From NCBI GenBank assembly GCA_910584065.1, contig CAJTZN010000011.1, positions 1-64,000 of the forward strand: DNA of 64,000 nt. The letters are read 5' to 3'. This stretch comes from an uncultured Eubacterium sp. Its GTDB lineage: Bacteria > Bacillota > Clostridia > Lachnospirales > Lachnospiraceae. The notes under the pieces were generated by a model. The model saw only the letters and a program-made list of their open reading frames with translations. It did not search any database and was not told the DNA's origin. The position numbers were made by a program, and so were the translations under genes. Position 1 is the stretch's first letter. Each line of letters opens with the position of its first letter. Positions 43,401-51,060 of the stretch are shown here, piece after piece.

Positions 43401-43475
43401 TCAAAATACAAGATCTTTAGAAATGATTGTGAGGACTGTTATCTGACGGTAACTGCTGTTGTACTGAAAAAATAG
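40467..43475 (+). CDS. Secreted modular GH43 glycoside hydrolase
   Basis: A 1002-residue exported enzyme. Signal peptide 1-33 (ends TIQAAS); a Lys-rich BIG2 immunoglobulin-like domain (~35-117, NKKNVSLEVGKTFKLKV ... AGTATITV); a repetitive Ser/Ala/Pro linker (~120-245); a five-bladed GH43 catalytic domain (~300-700) with a likely base Asp in IADPTCID, the pKa-tuning Asp in WCFDPAVLVDD and the acid Glu in FEDSEINQFHGKYF; a CBM6-like domain (~715-850); a PTPVPTPNP linker and a last beta domain (~870-1002), probably also carbohydrate-binding. GH43 enzymes act on arabinan or xylan side chains. No cell-wall anchor is visible; BIG2 may hold it at the surface. Expected to feed plant-fibre use. Confidence 0.88.
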   Translation: MRQKLRKTVCMSLVGVMTFTSVWSSDMTIQAASKPKKITMNKKNVSLEVGKTFKLKVKKVKPKKASKAVTYKTNKKKVATVSKKGVIKAKSAGTATITVTSKKNKKLKVKVKVNVKNKQVHPPITSNAPAASNSPAQSAAPGASSNPAQSMAPGASSNPAQSAAPGESTVPGTSAAPGESTVPGTSAAPDASSNPTQSTAPGESSKPVQSTAPGESSKPAQSTAPTPTPVPTVKPTFAPSTQSYEYFNDYTLGWSDKEKCIVAYKDGKEVTLAEAGAELYNKKTDNIFAQHIANNNWYDDKILLTPPIQYTTSDGKAHNVDSMLTNFDFIADPTCIDNSKNDGKLYVYGTTEGIDYEAGALAKNGYNNHSLTILSTKDMVNWTDEGTLDNENLTNEISTKSSKEKTKCKWGTKAWAPSGLKIDGDGDGEDEYYIFYTNGGAVGYVQGDSPTGPWKDDLGKVLFNQSTPNCSDVVWCFDPAVLVDDKGDAYVYFGGGVPGDKNPTAAQKAHPQTSRVAKIKFEKGTGKVFLDGEPKKLDAYYMFEDSEINQFHGKYFYSYCINFMVPGSLKPTGAINKLGSGQIGCYVSKDPMNITFDPDKQESTDDLKYLGAILDNPSAIYGESYNNHHHMQSFKGHDYIFYHSTILGNTLFRDNKQYRNLHVDEISVDEATDAITITPSYEGASQIEDFEPYKNEDGSAKYINATTAASSAGVKSSRDDAMVLQTINGSPMVLDAIDTGDWTCIKGVNFGENGLKNFGMEYFSASDAGRVELFIDDPTKIENKAATIDILETTNNKYVYKSVATTKMVTGKHDVYFVFRGSGYKVASWAFSENAEAGAPDISGRPDVPTPTPVPTPNPNIKTGWNEDKTEYSLKIDETTVKAEGGASVEFNEAEGSVTICYNPQYPGAWFNFPDEAIGKFSSIEFTYKDATEGGFGSAVRYTTSNNTDEEINWGGLFPAGEGLQTQTIELKAPDKDFSKYKIFRNDCEDCYLTVTAVVLKK
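40861..41130 (+). repeat. Degenerate tandem repeats in the GH43 linker
   Basis: Units of 24-36 nt encode variations of ASSNPAQSAAPG, GESTVPGTSAAP and GESSKPAQSTAP. They keep the frame and give an extended Ser/Pro/Ala linker between the BIG2 and catalytic domains. Confidence 0.85.
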
Positions 43476-43500
43476 CAGCCTTCACGAAAAAAGTAACAAA

Positions 43501-43539
43501 AAACAGGGGTATCTGCAAAAGCAGGTACCCCTGTTTTTT
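43501..43539. terminator. Bidirectional terminator
   Basis: AAACAGGGGTA and TACCCCTGTTT make an 11-bp stem followed by a T-run, between the convergent GH43 gene and AICAR transformylase gene. Confidence 0.9.
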
Positions 43540-43560
43540 CGTTCTGCTTTTCGTTTTAAC

Positions 43561-44739
43561 TTAATGATGGAACAACCGCAACCCCGTAAAACTCATGACA
43601 ATCCCATGCCTGTCACAGGCATCGATCACATCCTGGTCACGGATCGATCCGCCCGGCTGCGCGATATATTTCACGCCGCTCCTGAAAGCCCGCTCGACAT
43701 TATCATCAAACGGGAAAAACGCATCCGATCCGAGCGTGACGTCCTTCGCGTATTCCTCAAGCCAGGCCGCCTTCTCTTCTTTTTTAAATACCGGCGGTTT
43801 CTCGGTAAAATATTTCTCCCAGCAGCCATCCGCCAGAACATCCATATAGTCCTCACCGATATAATTATCAATCGCATTATCCCGCTCCGCGCGTTTCATA
43901 TCCTCTTTGAACGGCAGGTTCAGCACCTGCGGGGACTGGCGCAAAAACCAGTTATCGGCCTTGCTGCCGGCAAGCCTCGTACAGTGGATCCTCGACTGCT
44001 GCCCGGCTCCGATCCCGATCGCCTGTCCGCCTTTGACAAAACAAACAGAATTGGACTGCGTATATTTTAAGGTGATCATCGAAATCGCCATATCAATTTT
44101 AGCCTGATCGGTAATTTCTTTATTCTTTGTCACGACATTTCCAAAAAACTCATCGTCAATCACTAGCTCGTTCCGTCCCTGCTCAAACGTAATGCCGAAT
44201 ACTTCCTTGCGCTCTAACTCCTTCGGTTCATAATTCGGATCGATCTCAATGATCGCGTAATTTCCTTTTTTCTTTTCTTTCAGGATTTCCAACGCTTCCG
44301 GCTCATAACCAGGCGCGATGATGCCGTCCGAAAATTCCCTCTTTATCATCTTAGCCGCGGAAACGTCACACACATCCGAAAGGGAGATAAAATCGCCGTA
44401 CGAGGACATGCGGTCCGCACCTCTCGCTCTCGCGTAGGCGCACGCCAGCGGGGATAATTCACCGAGATCATCGACCCAGTAGATCTTTGCCTCTACCTCA
44501 CTGAGAGGAAGTCCGACAGCCGCTCCTGCCGGTGATACGTGCTTAAAAGAGGTGGCTGCCGGAAGTCCTGTCGCTTTCTTCAGCTCTTTGACGAGCTGCC
44601 AGCCATTAAACGCATCGAGAAAATTGATATAACCCGGTTTTCCATTTAACACTTTGATCGGAAGTTCTCCTTCTTCCATAAATATACGGGAAGGCTTTTG
44701 GTTTGGATTACAGCCATACTTTAATTCCAGTTCTTTCAT
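43561..44739 (-). CDS. purH: Stand-alone AICAR transformylase (PurH C-terminal activity)
   Basis: A 392-residue enzyme that formylates AICAR with 10-formyl-THF, the ninth step of IMP synthesis. It contains ELKYGCNPNQKPSRI at the N-terminus, SFKHVSPAGAAVGLPL (active-site Lys-His), VKGGQAIGIGAGQQSRIHC and a C-terminal FTGLRLFHH. It lacks the N-terminal IMP cyclohydrolase domain of normal PurH, which would make ~515 residues. Start at 44739 (GGA upstream, family start KELELKYG); the frame overlaps the upstream gene from 44766. It follows the separate IMP cyclohydrolase gene, so the two together replace bifunctional PurH. Confidence 0.93.
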   Translation of the reverse strand: MKELELKYGCNPNQKPSRIFMEEGELPIKVLNGKPGYINFLDAFNGWQLVKELKKATGLPAATSFKHVSPAGAAVGLPLSEVEAKIYWVDDLGELSPLACAYARARGADRMSSYGDFISLSDVCDVSAAKMIKREFSDGIIAPGYEPEALEILKEKKKGNYAIIEIDPNYEPKELERKEVFGITFEQGRNELVIDDEFFGNVVTKNKEITDQAKIDMAISMITLKYTQSNSVCFVKGGQAIGIGAGQQSRIHCTRLAGSKADNWFLRQSPQVLNLPFKEDMKRAERDNAIDNYIGEDYMDVLADGCWEKYFTEKPPVFKKEEKAAWLEEYAKDVTLGSDAFFPFDDNVERAFRSGVKYIAQPGGSIRDQDVIDACDRHGIVMSFTGLRLFHH

Positions 44740-44762
44740 GCTCTTAGATTCCTTTCTCATTC

Positions 44763-45476
44763 TCATTTATTTTTATTTACGATCTTCGTCCGGTATTCAC
44801 CGGTAGCGATGTCGATATACCGCACAAACAGGGAAACTTTATTGCTCTCATTCAGATTTGTCCAAAGCAGATCCGCAAACGCATCCATATCATCTAAAAC
44901 GGCCACCGGCTTCGGCTCGCCCTCAAAACTCGGAAGCGGCTCCCCGTCACACTGATAAGTATGTATAAAACGCCCTTCTCCGGCGATCGGGTCACTGTAC
45001 GCAAACGTGAAGCGGTTGCACGAATCCGGATTTCCGTGATCGCTCTTTAAAATCGACAGGGCGTAATTGAAATTGCCGCTCTCTACATGAAGGATACCGG
45101 AAATACGCGGCGTATAGTTTGGCCCGTCCGGCTCAAATTCCCTTGTCCGGAGCGCCTGTTCAAATGTCTGCTGCTTATCCATCATCTCATAAATCGTATC
45201 GGTCTGATCCCCGTTCGTAACGATCGTCTTATTTCCGAGTACGCGGACCGGAGCGTATATGATCAGGCTCGGATCGCTTAATTTGGAAGGATCGAATGCT
45301 TCGGTGCGGATTCCTTCCCCCTCTTCCACAAAAATACGATTTCTGCTGTTTTCACTGCGCCCCATGATAAAATAGGCTGTGACGGCGTATTTCCCATTCG
45401 GGGATTTGCCGATCACGATACCTCTGCCCGGGTACGAGTTCTCTTTCAGTTCATTTTCCAATGACAACAAATTCAT
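44763..45476 (-). CDS. IMP cyclohydrolase, PurO type
   Basis: A 237-residue enzyme recognised as the PurO-like IMP cyclohydrolase known from archaea and found in many Clostridia. It closes the ring of FAICAR to give IMP. Seen: YPGRGIVIGKSPNGKYAVTAYFIMGRSENSRNR, RVLGNKTIVTNGDQTD, and RFTFAYSDPIAGEGRFIHTY. GGAAGGAG lies 7 nt before the ATG at 45476; the longer frame from 45512 has no site. Immediately upstream of AICAR transformylase, so the last two steps of purine synthesis form an operon. Confidence 0.9.
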   Translation of the reverse strand: MNLLSLENELKENSYPGRGIVIGKSPNGKYAVTAYFIMGRSENSRNRIFVEEGEGIRTEAFDPSKLSDPSLIIYAPVRVLGNKTIVTNGDQTDTIYEMMDKQQTFEQALRTREFEPDGPNYTPRISGILHVESGNFNYALSILKSDHGNPDSCNRFTFAYSDPIAGEGRFIHTYQCDGEPLPSFEGEPKPVAVLDDMDAFADLLWTNLNESNKVSLFVRYIDIATGEYRTKIVNKNK

Positions 45477-45573
45477 AAGATTTCTCCTTCCTTTCGCGTT
45501 TACGTTAAACATTATGTTAACCGGTGTCTTTCAGTATAGCACCAATTAACAAGAAGGACAATAGTTTTTTTAC

Positions 45574-45603
45574 TTGCGGCGTTCTTAGTTCTTGTGTTAT
45601 AAT
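45574..45603 (+). promoter_or_regulatory. Promoter for the small protein gene at 45668
   Basis: TTGCGG (45574-45579), 18 bp, TATAAT (45598-45603) preceded by TGTGT. It fires away from the purine pair. Confidence 0.5.
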
Positions 45604-45667
45604 CAAATCAGACGCGGGAAACATACGCGAATAGACACAGAACGTGAACGCGAATGGAGGTAGAGAG

Positions 45668-45952
45668 ATGGCTGGTTTATTTGACAAAGTATCTGATGTG
45701 ATCAACAATACCGCATATGAGATTTCCGATAAGGCGAAAGAAATCACCGAAGTTTCTGCTATGAACGGACAGATCCGGAGTCAGGAAAAATCAATTGAGC
45801 GGATGTATCTGGAAATCGGACAAAGTTATTATGAAAACCATAAGGATGCGGAGAGCGATGATTACATCGGTCTGATACAGAAAATCACGTCAGCGAAAGA
45901 AACCGTAGAAAAACTGAAGGAAGACATCAAGACTATAAAAAATAAAGACTGA
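45668..45952 (+). CDS. Small helical protein of unknown function
   Basis: A 94-residue, highly charged helical protein (FDKVSDVINNTAYEISDKA, then IRSQEKSIERMYLEIGQSYYENHK and a C-terminal coiled coil). It resembles the N-terminal part of Lachnospiraceae proteins that continue into a zinc ribbon, but no Cys is present here. Start at 45668, where GGAGG lies 7 nt upstream; the frame from 45644 has no site. Single-gene unit, strong terminator behind. Function unknown. Confidence 0.75.
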   Translation: MAGLFDKVSDVINNTAYEISDKAKEITEVSAMNGQIRSQEKSIERMYLEIGQSYYENHKDAESDDYIGLIQKITSAKETVEKLKEDIKTIKNKD

Positions 45953-45958
45953 AAAATA

Positions 45959-46015
45959 CGGCCGTATCATACTTTCGCCGGAAAAATCCTGCAGCGTATG
46001 ATACGGCCGCATCTT
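45959..46015. terminator. Bidirectional terminator
   Basis: CGGCCGTATCATAC (45959-45972) and GTATGATACGGCCG (45996-46009) form a perfect 14-bp stem between convergent genes, with T-rich flank on the plus side and A-run before it for the minus side. Confidence 0.88.
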
Positions 46016-47422
46016 TTATTTCGATCGATCAATATAATAATCCCGTTCCTTCCGGCCCAGATGCCTTTTGGTTTTCTTATAACCGCTCCGGGTATCCGTT
46101 TTCACCTGATATTCATGTAATTTCAAAAAGCACAGGATACTGACACCGATGATACAACATGCAAGTATGATCAAAAGCGCTATTTTCTTCCAGGGGAGCG
46201 GCGGTTTGCTCGCCGTCTCGATCGCCTCGTCAAACCATTTGCTCATATCAATACTGTCCCGCAGTGTCGGGGAATCATTTTCATCAAAATAAATATTTGT
46301 GGCTCCGACTTCCTGCCCTTTATACGTATAGGAAAGTTTCCCGATCACTTTCTTCCCCTCCTGCTCAACCGCTTTGTCGTAGTACTCGATCTTTTTCTCC
46401 GCTTTATCAATGGACACACCTTTCGGAAGAATGACACCCGCATCTTCGTCTATATGAAGACAGCTTGTCTGCTTGCTATAAAAAGGACTAAAGTTCGTAA
46501 ACAGATACTGTTCATTGATCTCGCTGGCCGCATTGTCCTGAATCTTTGTCTTTTCGTATTTCTCAAAACAATAATTAAATAATTTCGTCGTATCCGTATA
46601 GGCGTTTGGCTCCAGCCACACGGAATTATTGCATTTCATAACGGCGCATACAAGCTCCATATCGCCCTTTTTCGCAAACGTAACGAGCGTATTCCGGCTC
46701 TTTGACGTATAACCCGTCTTTCCCCCTTCACAGTACTCATATTCATACTGCGGGTAATCCGCCGGGTTGATCATCTTATGATGATTGACCAAAGGCTCCG
46801 AAGGCCCTCTTTTGTTCTTATTCGTTTTGGACATGATAAATGTCTTCGTCCCGGCTATCGTTTTAAAATCTTTATTGCGGATGGCCGCGCGGCCGATCAG
46901 CGCGATATCATATGCAGTCGTGTAATGATTCTTCTTCCAGAGGCCATTCGTATTTGCAAAATGAGTATTCTCACAGCCGAGTTCCTTTGCCTTCTGGTTC
47001 ATCTTCTTCACAAAGTCGTCAATACTCCCCGAAACATGCTCCGCTACCCCGTTGCACGCTTCATTGGCCGACGCCAGCATGACCGCGTACAGACTTTCTT
47101 CCATACTGATGCGCTCCCCCACTTTAATACCGGCGTTAGAAGCGCCAGACTCCCAATTGGCAAACGCGTTATCCGTGTATACGATTTCTTCGTCCATAGA
47201 AGAATTCTCGATTGCGATCAGCGCTGTCATGATTTTTGTAATACTGGCGGGATATTCCTTTTGATCTTTATTTTTCTCGTACAGAATAGCTCCCGACTGG
47301 ACATCCAGCACACACGCCGTCTCTGAAAATATGCTGGGTTTCGCAAAAACCGTGCTGGACATCACATTCACGGACAGTGCCATACATATCGCTAATAAAA
47401 ATATCTTCACTCGTTTTTTCAT
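46016..47422 (-). CDS. D-alanyl-D-alanine carboxypeptidase (DacA/DacF type)
   Basis: A 468-residue low-molecular-weight PBP that trims pentapeptides in peptidoglycan. Signal peptide 1-27 (ends VFAKPS); S60-I-T-K63 active site, S118-A-N120, and the KTG triad in YCEGGKTGYTSK. After the S11 peptidase domain follow a beta domain and a C-terminal membrane segment (~415-440: IALLIILACCIIGVSILCFL) with a basic tail, so it is anchored at both... the C-terminal end after signal cleavage. Start at 47422 with GGAG 8 nt upstream; the frame extends to 47491 without a site. Confidence 0.93.
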   Translation of the reverse strand: MKKRVKIFLLAICMALSVNVMSSTVFAKPSIFSETACVLDVQSGAILYEKNKDQKEYPASITKIMTALIAIENSSMDEEIVYTDNAFANWESGASNAGIKVGERISMEESLYAVMLASANEACNGVAEHVSGSIDDFVKKMNQKAKELGCENTHFANTNGLWKKNHYTTAYDIALIGRAAIRNKDFKTIAGTKTFIMSKTNKNKRGPSEPLVNHHKMINPADYPQYEYEYCEGGKTGYTSKSRNTLVTFAKKGDMELVCAVMKCNNSVWLEPNAYTDTTKLFNYCFEKYEKTKIQDNAASEINEQYLFTNFSPFYSKQTSCLHIDEDAGVILPKGVSIDKAEKKIEYYDKAVEQEGKKVIGKLSYTYKGQEVGATNIYFDENDSPTLRDSIDMSKWFDEAIETASKPPLPWKKIALLIILACCIIGVSILCFLKLHEYQVKTDTRSGYKKTKRHLGRKERDYYIDRSK

Positions 47423-47530
47423 AGTCTGTACTCCATTCTCAAGCATAATCTCTGCATAGGCAAATATCTTTTTATATGTAATATCATACACGATTTTTCT
47501 CCATTTTCCAACCCCTTTTTTTTCGCACTT

Positions 47531-47559
47531 TTGACATTTGACGCCTTTTTTGATAAGAT
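47531..47559 (+). promoter_or_regulatory. Promoter for trmB
   Basis: TTGACA (47531-47536), 17 bp, TAAGAT (47554-47559). It overlaps the first codons of the longest open frame, which shows that translation must start further downstream, at 47594. Confidence 0.7.
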
Positions 47560-47593
47560 TAGTTCAAGATTTGAGAAAGGAACCGATCAGACC

Positions 47594-48232
47594 ATGCGAT
47601 TGAGAAATATTAAGGGAGCAGAAGAATTTATAGCAAACAGCATCTATGTGATTCAAAAGCCGCAGGAATACCGGGGAAAATGGAATACCTTTTTTGAGAA
47701 TGAAAATCCCCTCCACATCGAGATTGGCATGGGAAAAGGAAAATTTATCCACACCCTCGCGGCACAGAATCCGCATATCAATTATATAGGGATCGAGATG
47801 TATTCGAGCGTCTTATACCGCGCCATTGAAAAAAGACAGGAAGCCGATCTGCCAAATCTCTTCTTTATCCGCATGGATGCCAGAAATCTCGGCGACGTAT
47901 TTGACCGCTCAGAAATCGGCCGGATCTATCTGAATTTTTCCGATCCCTGGCCAAAAGAACGGCATGCCAAACGCAGGCTTACTTCTCCCCTTTTTCTAGA
48001 AATATACGATACGGTTTTGGATCCGAATGGAACCGTATGCTTTAAAACCGATAACCGCAGCCTCTTTGACTATTCTTTGGAGACAATCGAAGAAACATCT
48101 CCCTGGCGCGTAAAAGATGTGACTTACGACCTGCATGGCAGCTCATTTGCCGCGGAAAACGTGATGACCGAATATGAAGAAAAATTCAGTTCCAAAGGAA
48201 TGCCGATCCACCGGCTGGTAGCATATCGCTGA
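47594..48232 (+). CDS. trmB: tRNA (guanine-N7)-methyltransferase
   Basis: A 212-residue SAM-dependent enzyme forming m7G46 in tRNA. Seen: HIEIGMGKGKFIHTLAAQNP (SAM site), GIEMYSSVLYRAIEK, and NFSDPWPKERHAKRRLTSP, the family signature. Start at 47594 (MRLRNIKGAEEF) with AAGGA about 11 nt upstream, since the promoter occupies the 5' part of the longer frame. A short possible ORF and terminator follow. Confidence 0.95.
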   Translation: MRLRNIKGAEEFIANSIYVIQKPQEYRGKWNTFFENENPLHIEIGMGKGKFIHTLAAQNPHINYIGIEMYSSVLYRAIEKRQEADLPNLFFIRMDARNLGDVFDRSEIGRIYLNFSDPWPKERHAKRRLTSPLFLEIYDTVLDPNGTVCFKTDNRSLFDYSLETIEETSPWRVKDVTYDLHGSSFAAENVMTEYEEKFSSKGMPIHRLVAYR

Positions 48233-48264
48233 CAATTTCATATAGTAAAAGAAAAAGAGAATTT

Positions 48265-48384
48265 ATGAAAAAAGTCAATCGTATCATCCGCAATTTCTTT
48301 TCAGATAAACCGGCCTTTTGTAAATCAATCAACAGGATCGTGGAATCTACCTGCTACATCATGAAACTGCTGAACATAAAATAA
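48265..48384 (+). CDS. Possible 39-residue basic peptide
   Basis: ATG at 48265, stop TAA at 48382, 32 nt after trmB and ending inside the left arm of the following terminator. The peptide begins MKKVNRIIRNFFSDKPAF, has two Cys and nine Lys/Arg residues. Only a weak purine stretch (AGAGAA) serves as ribosome site. No family recognised; it could be a real small protein or chance. Confidence 0.35.
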   Translation: MKKVNRIIRNFFSDKPAFCKSINRIVESTCYIMKLLNIK

Positions 48385-48419
48385 GAGGGGCTCCCTTTTG
48401 GGAACACCCTCTTATTTTT
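48379..48419. terminator. Bidirectional terminator
   Basis: AATAAGAGGG and CCCTCTTATT form a 10-bp stem with an inner GGGCTCCC-like fold and a TTTTT run. It ends trmB and the GH98 pseudogene on the other strand. Confidence 0.88.
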
Positions 48420-48431
48420 GCTGGTATTTTA

Positions 48432-49857
48432 TCAACTGATCACAAAGTTATCAAAATACAAGTCGCCATTGATCTCTCCTGTCGCCCTCAGTTCCACTTT
48501 ATTATCTCCTTCTTTCAGTGTAACCTGCTTGTCGATCGTCTTCCAGTCACTAAGCGATGTGACTTTTGTCAACGTTAATGTATCCACTTTCGCTCCATTC
48601 ACGTAAAGATCTACCTGGCTGATGTCGGCGTCCGACTTCGTAGAATAACGAAGCGTCATGGTTTTCGTACCGGCGGTCTTGCTCGTCACGGTATCCTTGA
48701 CGGAAGCTTCCGCATTTTTACCGAACTTCAGATAACCCTGTCCCCAGAACCCTGTGACGCCTGACTGGCATCCGTTCGTAACAATGCTGTCAATATTTTT
48801 AACATCAAAGAACTCTGCCTCGAACTGCTGCGGACCCGTATATTTTGATCGTATTTGTTTTCAGTGTCGCCGGATCATCCTCATCAAAATTGTTCAGATA
48901 AATATCCATGTGATCCGAAAATTCCTTGATGATACCAGTTCCATACTCCGAATACGCAACTTCAACCTGTTTGCACGTGTTATATTTCGGTATAAAGTAA
49001 CCGCCGGCCGTTTTGCCGTCCTTATTCGGATTATAAGTTACCCACAGGTTTTCCCTGCATCCGGCAAAGAAATTCCCTCAGCTCTCCTCCGGAAAGATCG
49101 CATTGAACTCGCTCTGCTTTTCTTCAATCGTCTTCCAGCGCGTCGGAATTTCTGACTGATTGATCTTTACCTGCATCGATTTTGCTATATCATCGGTAAG
49201 GGAGTATACGGTCGGGATCGTCGGATAGCGGCCGGTGCAGTGGAACGGATTATGGTTATATGCTAAATTCCCGTCATCCTCCATGCGGTACAATCCCTCA
49301 AACAGGGTGGGATATGAGCTGTAAAGATCGTCTTCACGAGATGGGTGCAGCCCTCCAGGTTTATCGGATTTTGTTACATCCTGGATCACCGCTACTTTTG
49401 TGCGGTCGATCACTTCCTGTCTTGAGGAAATACGCACTGTCCCATCCAAAACCTTTCGGAACATGTCGATCATGTCATTTTGGAACTGGTCAAGCATTTT
49501 CCAATTACGTACTTTATAACCTTCGCTGTCCGTGATCGGATTCGTTTCATTAAAATCGTCCTTCCACACAAGCTCCGGGCCGTCGATAACGGTCAGGCCA
49601 TTGAATGCCAGACGTTCAAAATGGATCGGTAAACCGGTAGCGACACGGTACTGATCTTTTGTTACTGTTTTGTCGTCCACACCATCCCAGGTAGTATCCG
49701 ACCATCCGGAATCGTCATAGCGGATTCCATAATATCCACTATGGCCGGAAATATACGAACCGAGCACAACGCTCTCTACATCATTGATATAACTTAACTG
49801 CGTGTATTTTTCTTCTAATATATAATTCTGAGAATATTTACGGCACGCTTCTTCCCA
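48432..49857 (-). pseudogene. Decayed GH98 glycoside hydrolase with C-terminal CBM6-like domain
   Basis: On the minus strand from 49857 the frame reads a GH98-like sequence (ACRKYSQNYILEEKYTQLSY, DVESVVLGSYISGHSGYYGI, GYKVRNWKMLDQFQNDMIDM, KVAVIQDV) without a start codon. A TGA at 49080-49078 interrupts it after IFPEES, yet the same frame goes on with family-like GNFFAGCRENLWVTYNPNKD to about 48860. There the reading frame changes, and a CBM6-like domain (QQFEAEFFDVKNIDSIV ... INGDLYFDNFVIS) runs to the stop at 48432. So the gene has lost its 5' end, gained a nonsense codon and carries a frameshift or deletion at the domain junction. GH98 enzymes release blood-group or xylan-type sugars; this copy is dead. 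Confidence 0.78.
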
Positions 49858-50954
49858 TTACGGATTCCAACGGAACGGTCATGACTTACAAAGGCGGTAG
49901 TTATTATAAGAAGGAACCAATCACATGGCGTATATTATCTGTAAACGGTGACGACGCCCTTATCGTATCCGAGCAGAATCTGGATACAATGGCTTACAAT
50001 GAACAAAACTGTAGTTCCATTACATGGCAGGACAGCGGCATCCGCCAATGGCTAAATGAGGAATTTTACTCCTGCGCATTTACCGATCAGGAAAAAAGTA
50101 CGATCCTTTCACAAGTCAGCGATACGGTTACAGATCAGGTATATCTGCTGTCAGCCGATGAAGTAAAAAAGATGGATTATGGATTTGCCATTCATCACGA
50201 AAATAAATCCGCAACACGACAGGCTAAAAATACCGCCTATGCACAGAAAAACGGTGCATGGACAAATAGCGAGAGCGAGTACGCCGGCAATGGCTGGTGG
50301 TGGCTGCGCGATATCGGCAGTCTCCCCTTTGACGCGGCCTACGTCGGAAGCGAAGGCTTTACCGACTGCTCCGGCTTTATCGCGGTAAATACCGGCGGCG
50401 GCGTCCGGCCGGCCCTGCATATCAATTTGACATCGGCAGCGTGGACAGCAGGGGATAAGATCACAGTTGGTTCCGCAGAAGACCTGATACCAACTCCGGT
50501 ACCAACCGAAAACCCGCAAAAGAAAGTTACACTTTCTGCCGTGCGCATCGATCCGAGTTCCAGTGGATCTTATGATATCGACAGCGATACGGTCAGGATC
50601 AATGATACGAGGACAGGACAGGGAGATTCCACATTTATGTATTTCCCAAATCCGATCACGGTTAAGGCGGGAGAAAGAATAAGAGTCACGATTTCCGGAC
50701 CGAAATGGGGTTCGAATGACTTTAGGATCTGGACGACACCATCTACTGATACGGGAAATGGTACTGTTTATGCGGAAAATCCAAATGTATTTCTTAATCC
50801 GACAAAACAGACAGATGGTTCTTATTCCGGTACGGTTGAGATAGCGGCCAAAGCTGGAGAATGTAACTGTCTTGCCTTAAAAGCAGCATATGGCGTAAAA
50901 ATCCAGGATCTGATCATATCAGAAATCATCGTAGAACGGGTAACAACTCCATAG
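49858..50954 (+). pseudogene. 5'-truncated DUF6273-domain surface protein
   Basis: The open frame begins at a junction with the GH98 remnant: coding-like sequence ITDSNGTVMTYKGGSYYKKE starts at 49857 without an upstream start codon or signal peptide. An internal ATG at 49881 lacks a ribosome site. It holds a DUF6273-like domain (EPITWRILSVNGDDALIVSE, IRQWLNEEFYSCAF, GWWWLRDIG, GGVRPALHINL), a PTPVPTENP linker like that in the GH43 protein, and a C-terminal beta domain (~225-357), probably carbohydrate-binding. The 5' end of the gene, including any signal peptide, is gone. It may still be translated, but could not be secreted normally. Confidence 0.65.
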
Positions 50955-50987
50955 CAAACTATAAAATGCGCCGTCAGGCGTACGAAA

Positions 50988-51030
50988 AAAGCGGATCCTC
51001 TCAAGAATGAGCCGGAGGATCCGCTTTCTA
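50988..51030. terminator. Bidirectional terminator
   Basis: AAAGCGGATCCTC (50988-51000) and GAGGATCCGCTTT (51015-51027) form a 13-bp stem with A-run and T-rich flanks between the convergent DUF6273 remnant and transporter gene. Confidence 0.88.
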
Positions 51031-51060
51031 TTTACTATTTTCCATTTATCTACTTGCTAT

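Noticed and set aside
47531..47593. N-terminal extension of trmB (21 codons)
   Set aside because: It coincides with a TTGACA-17-TAAGAT promoter, and the family starts at MRLRNI.
48754..49155. Plus-strand 133-codon frame opposite the GH98 pseudogene
   Set aside because: Antisense to recognisable GH98/CBM6 codons; no family or ribosome site.
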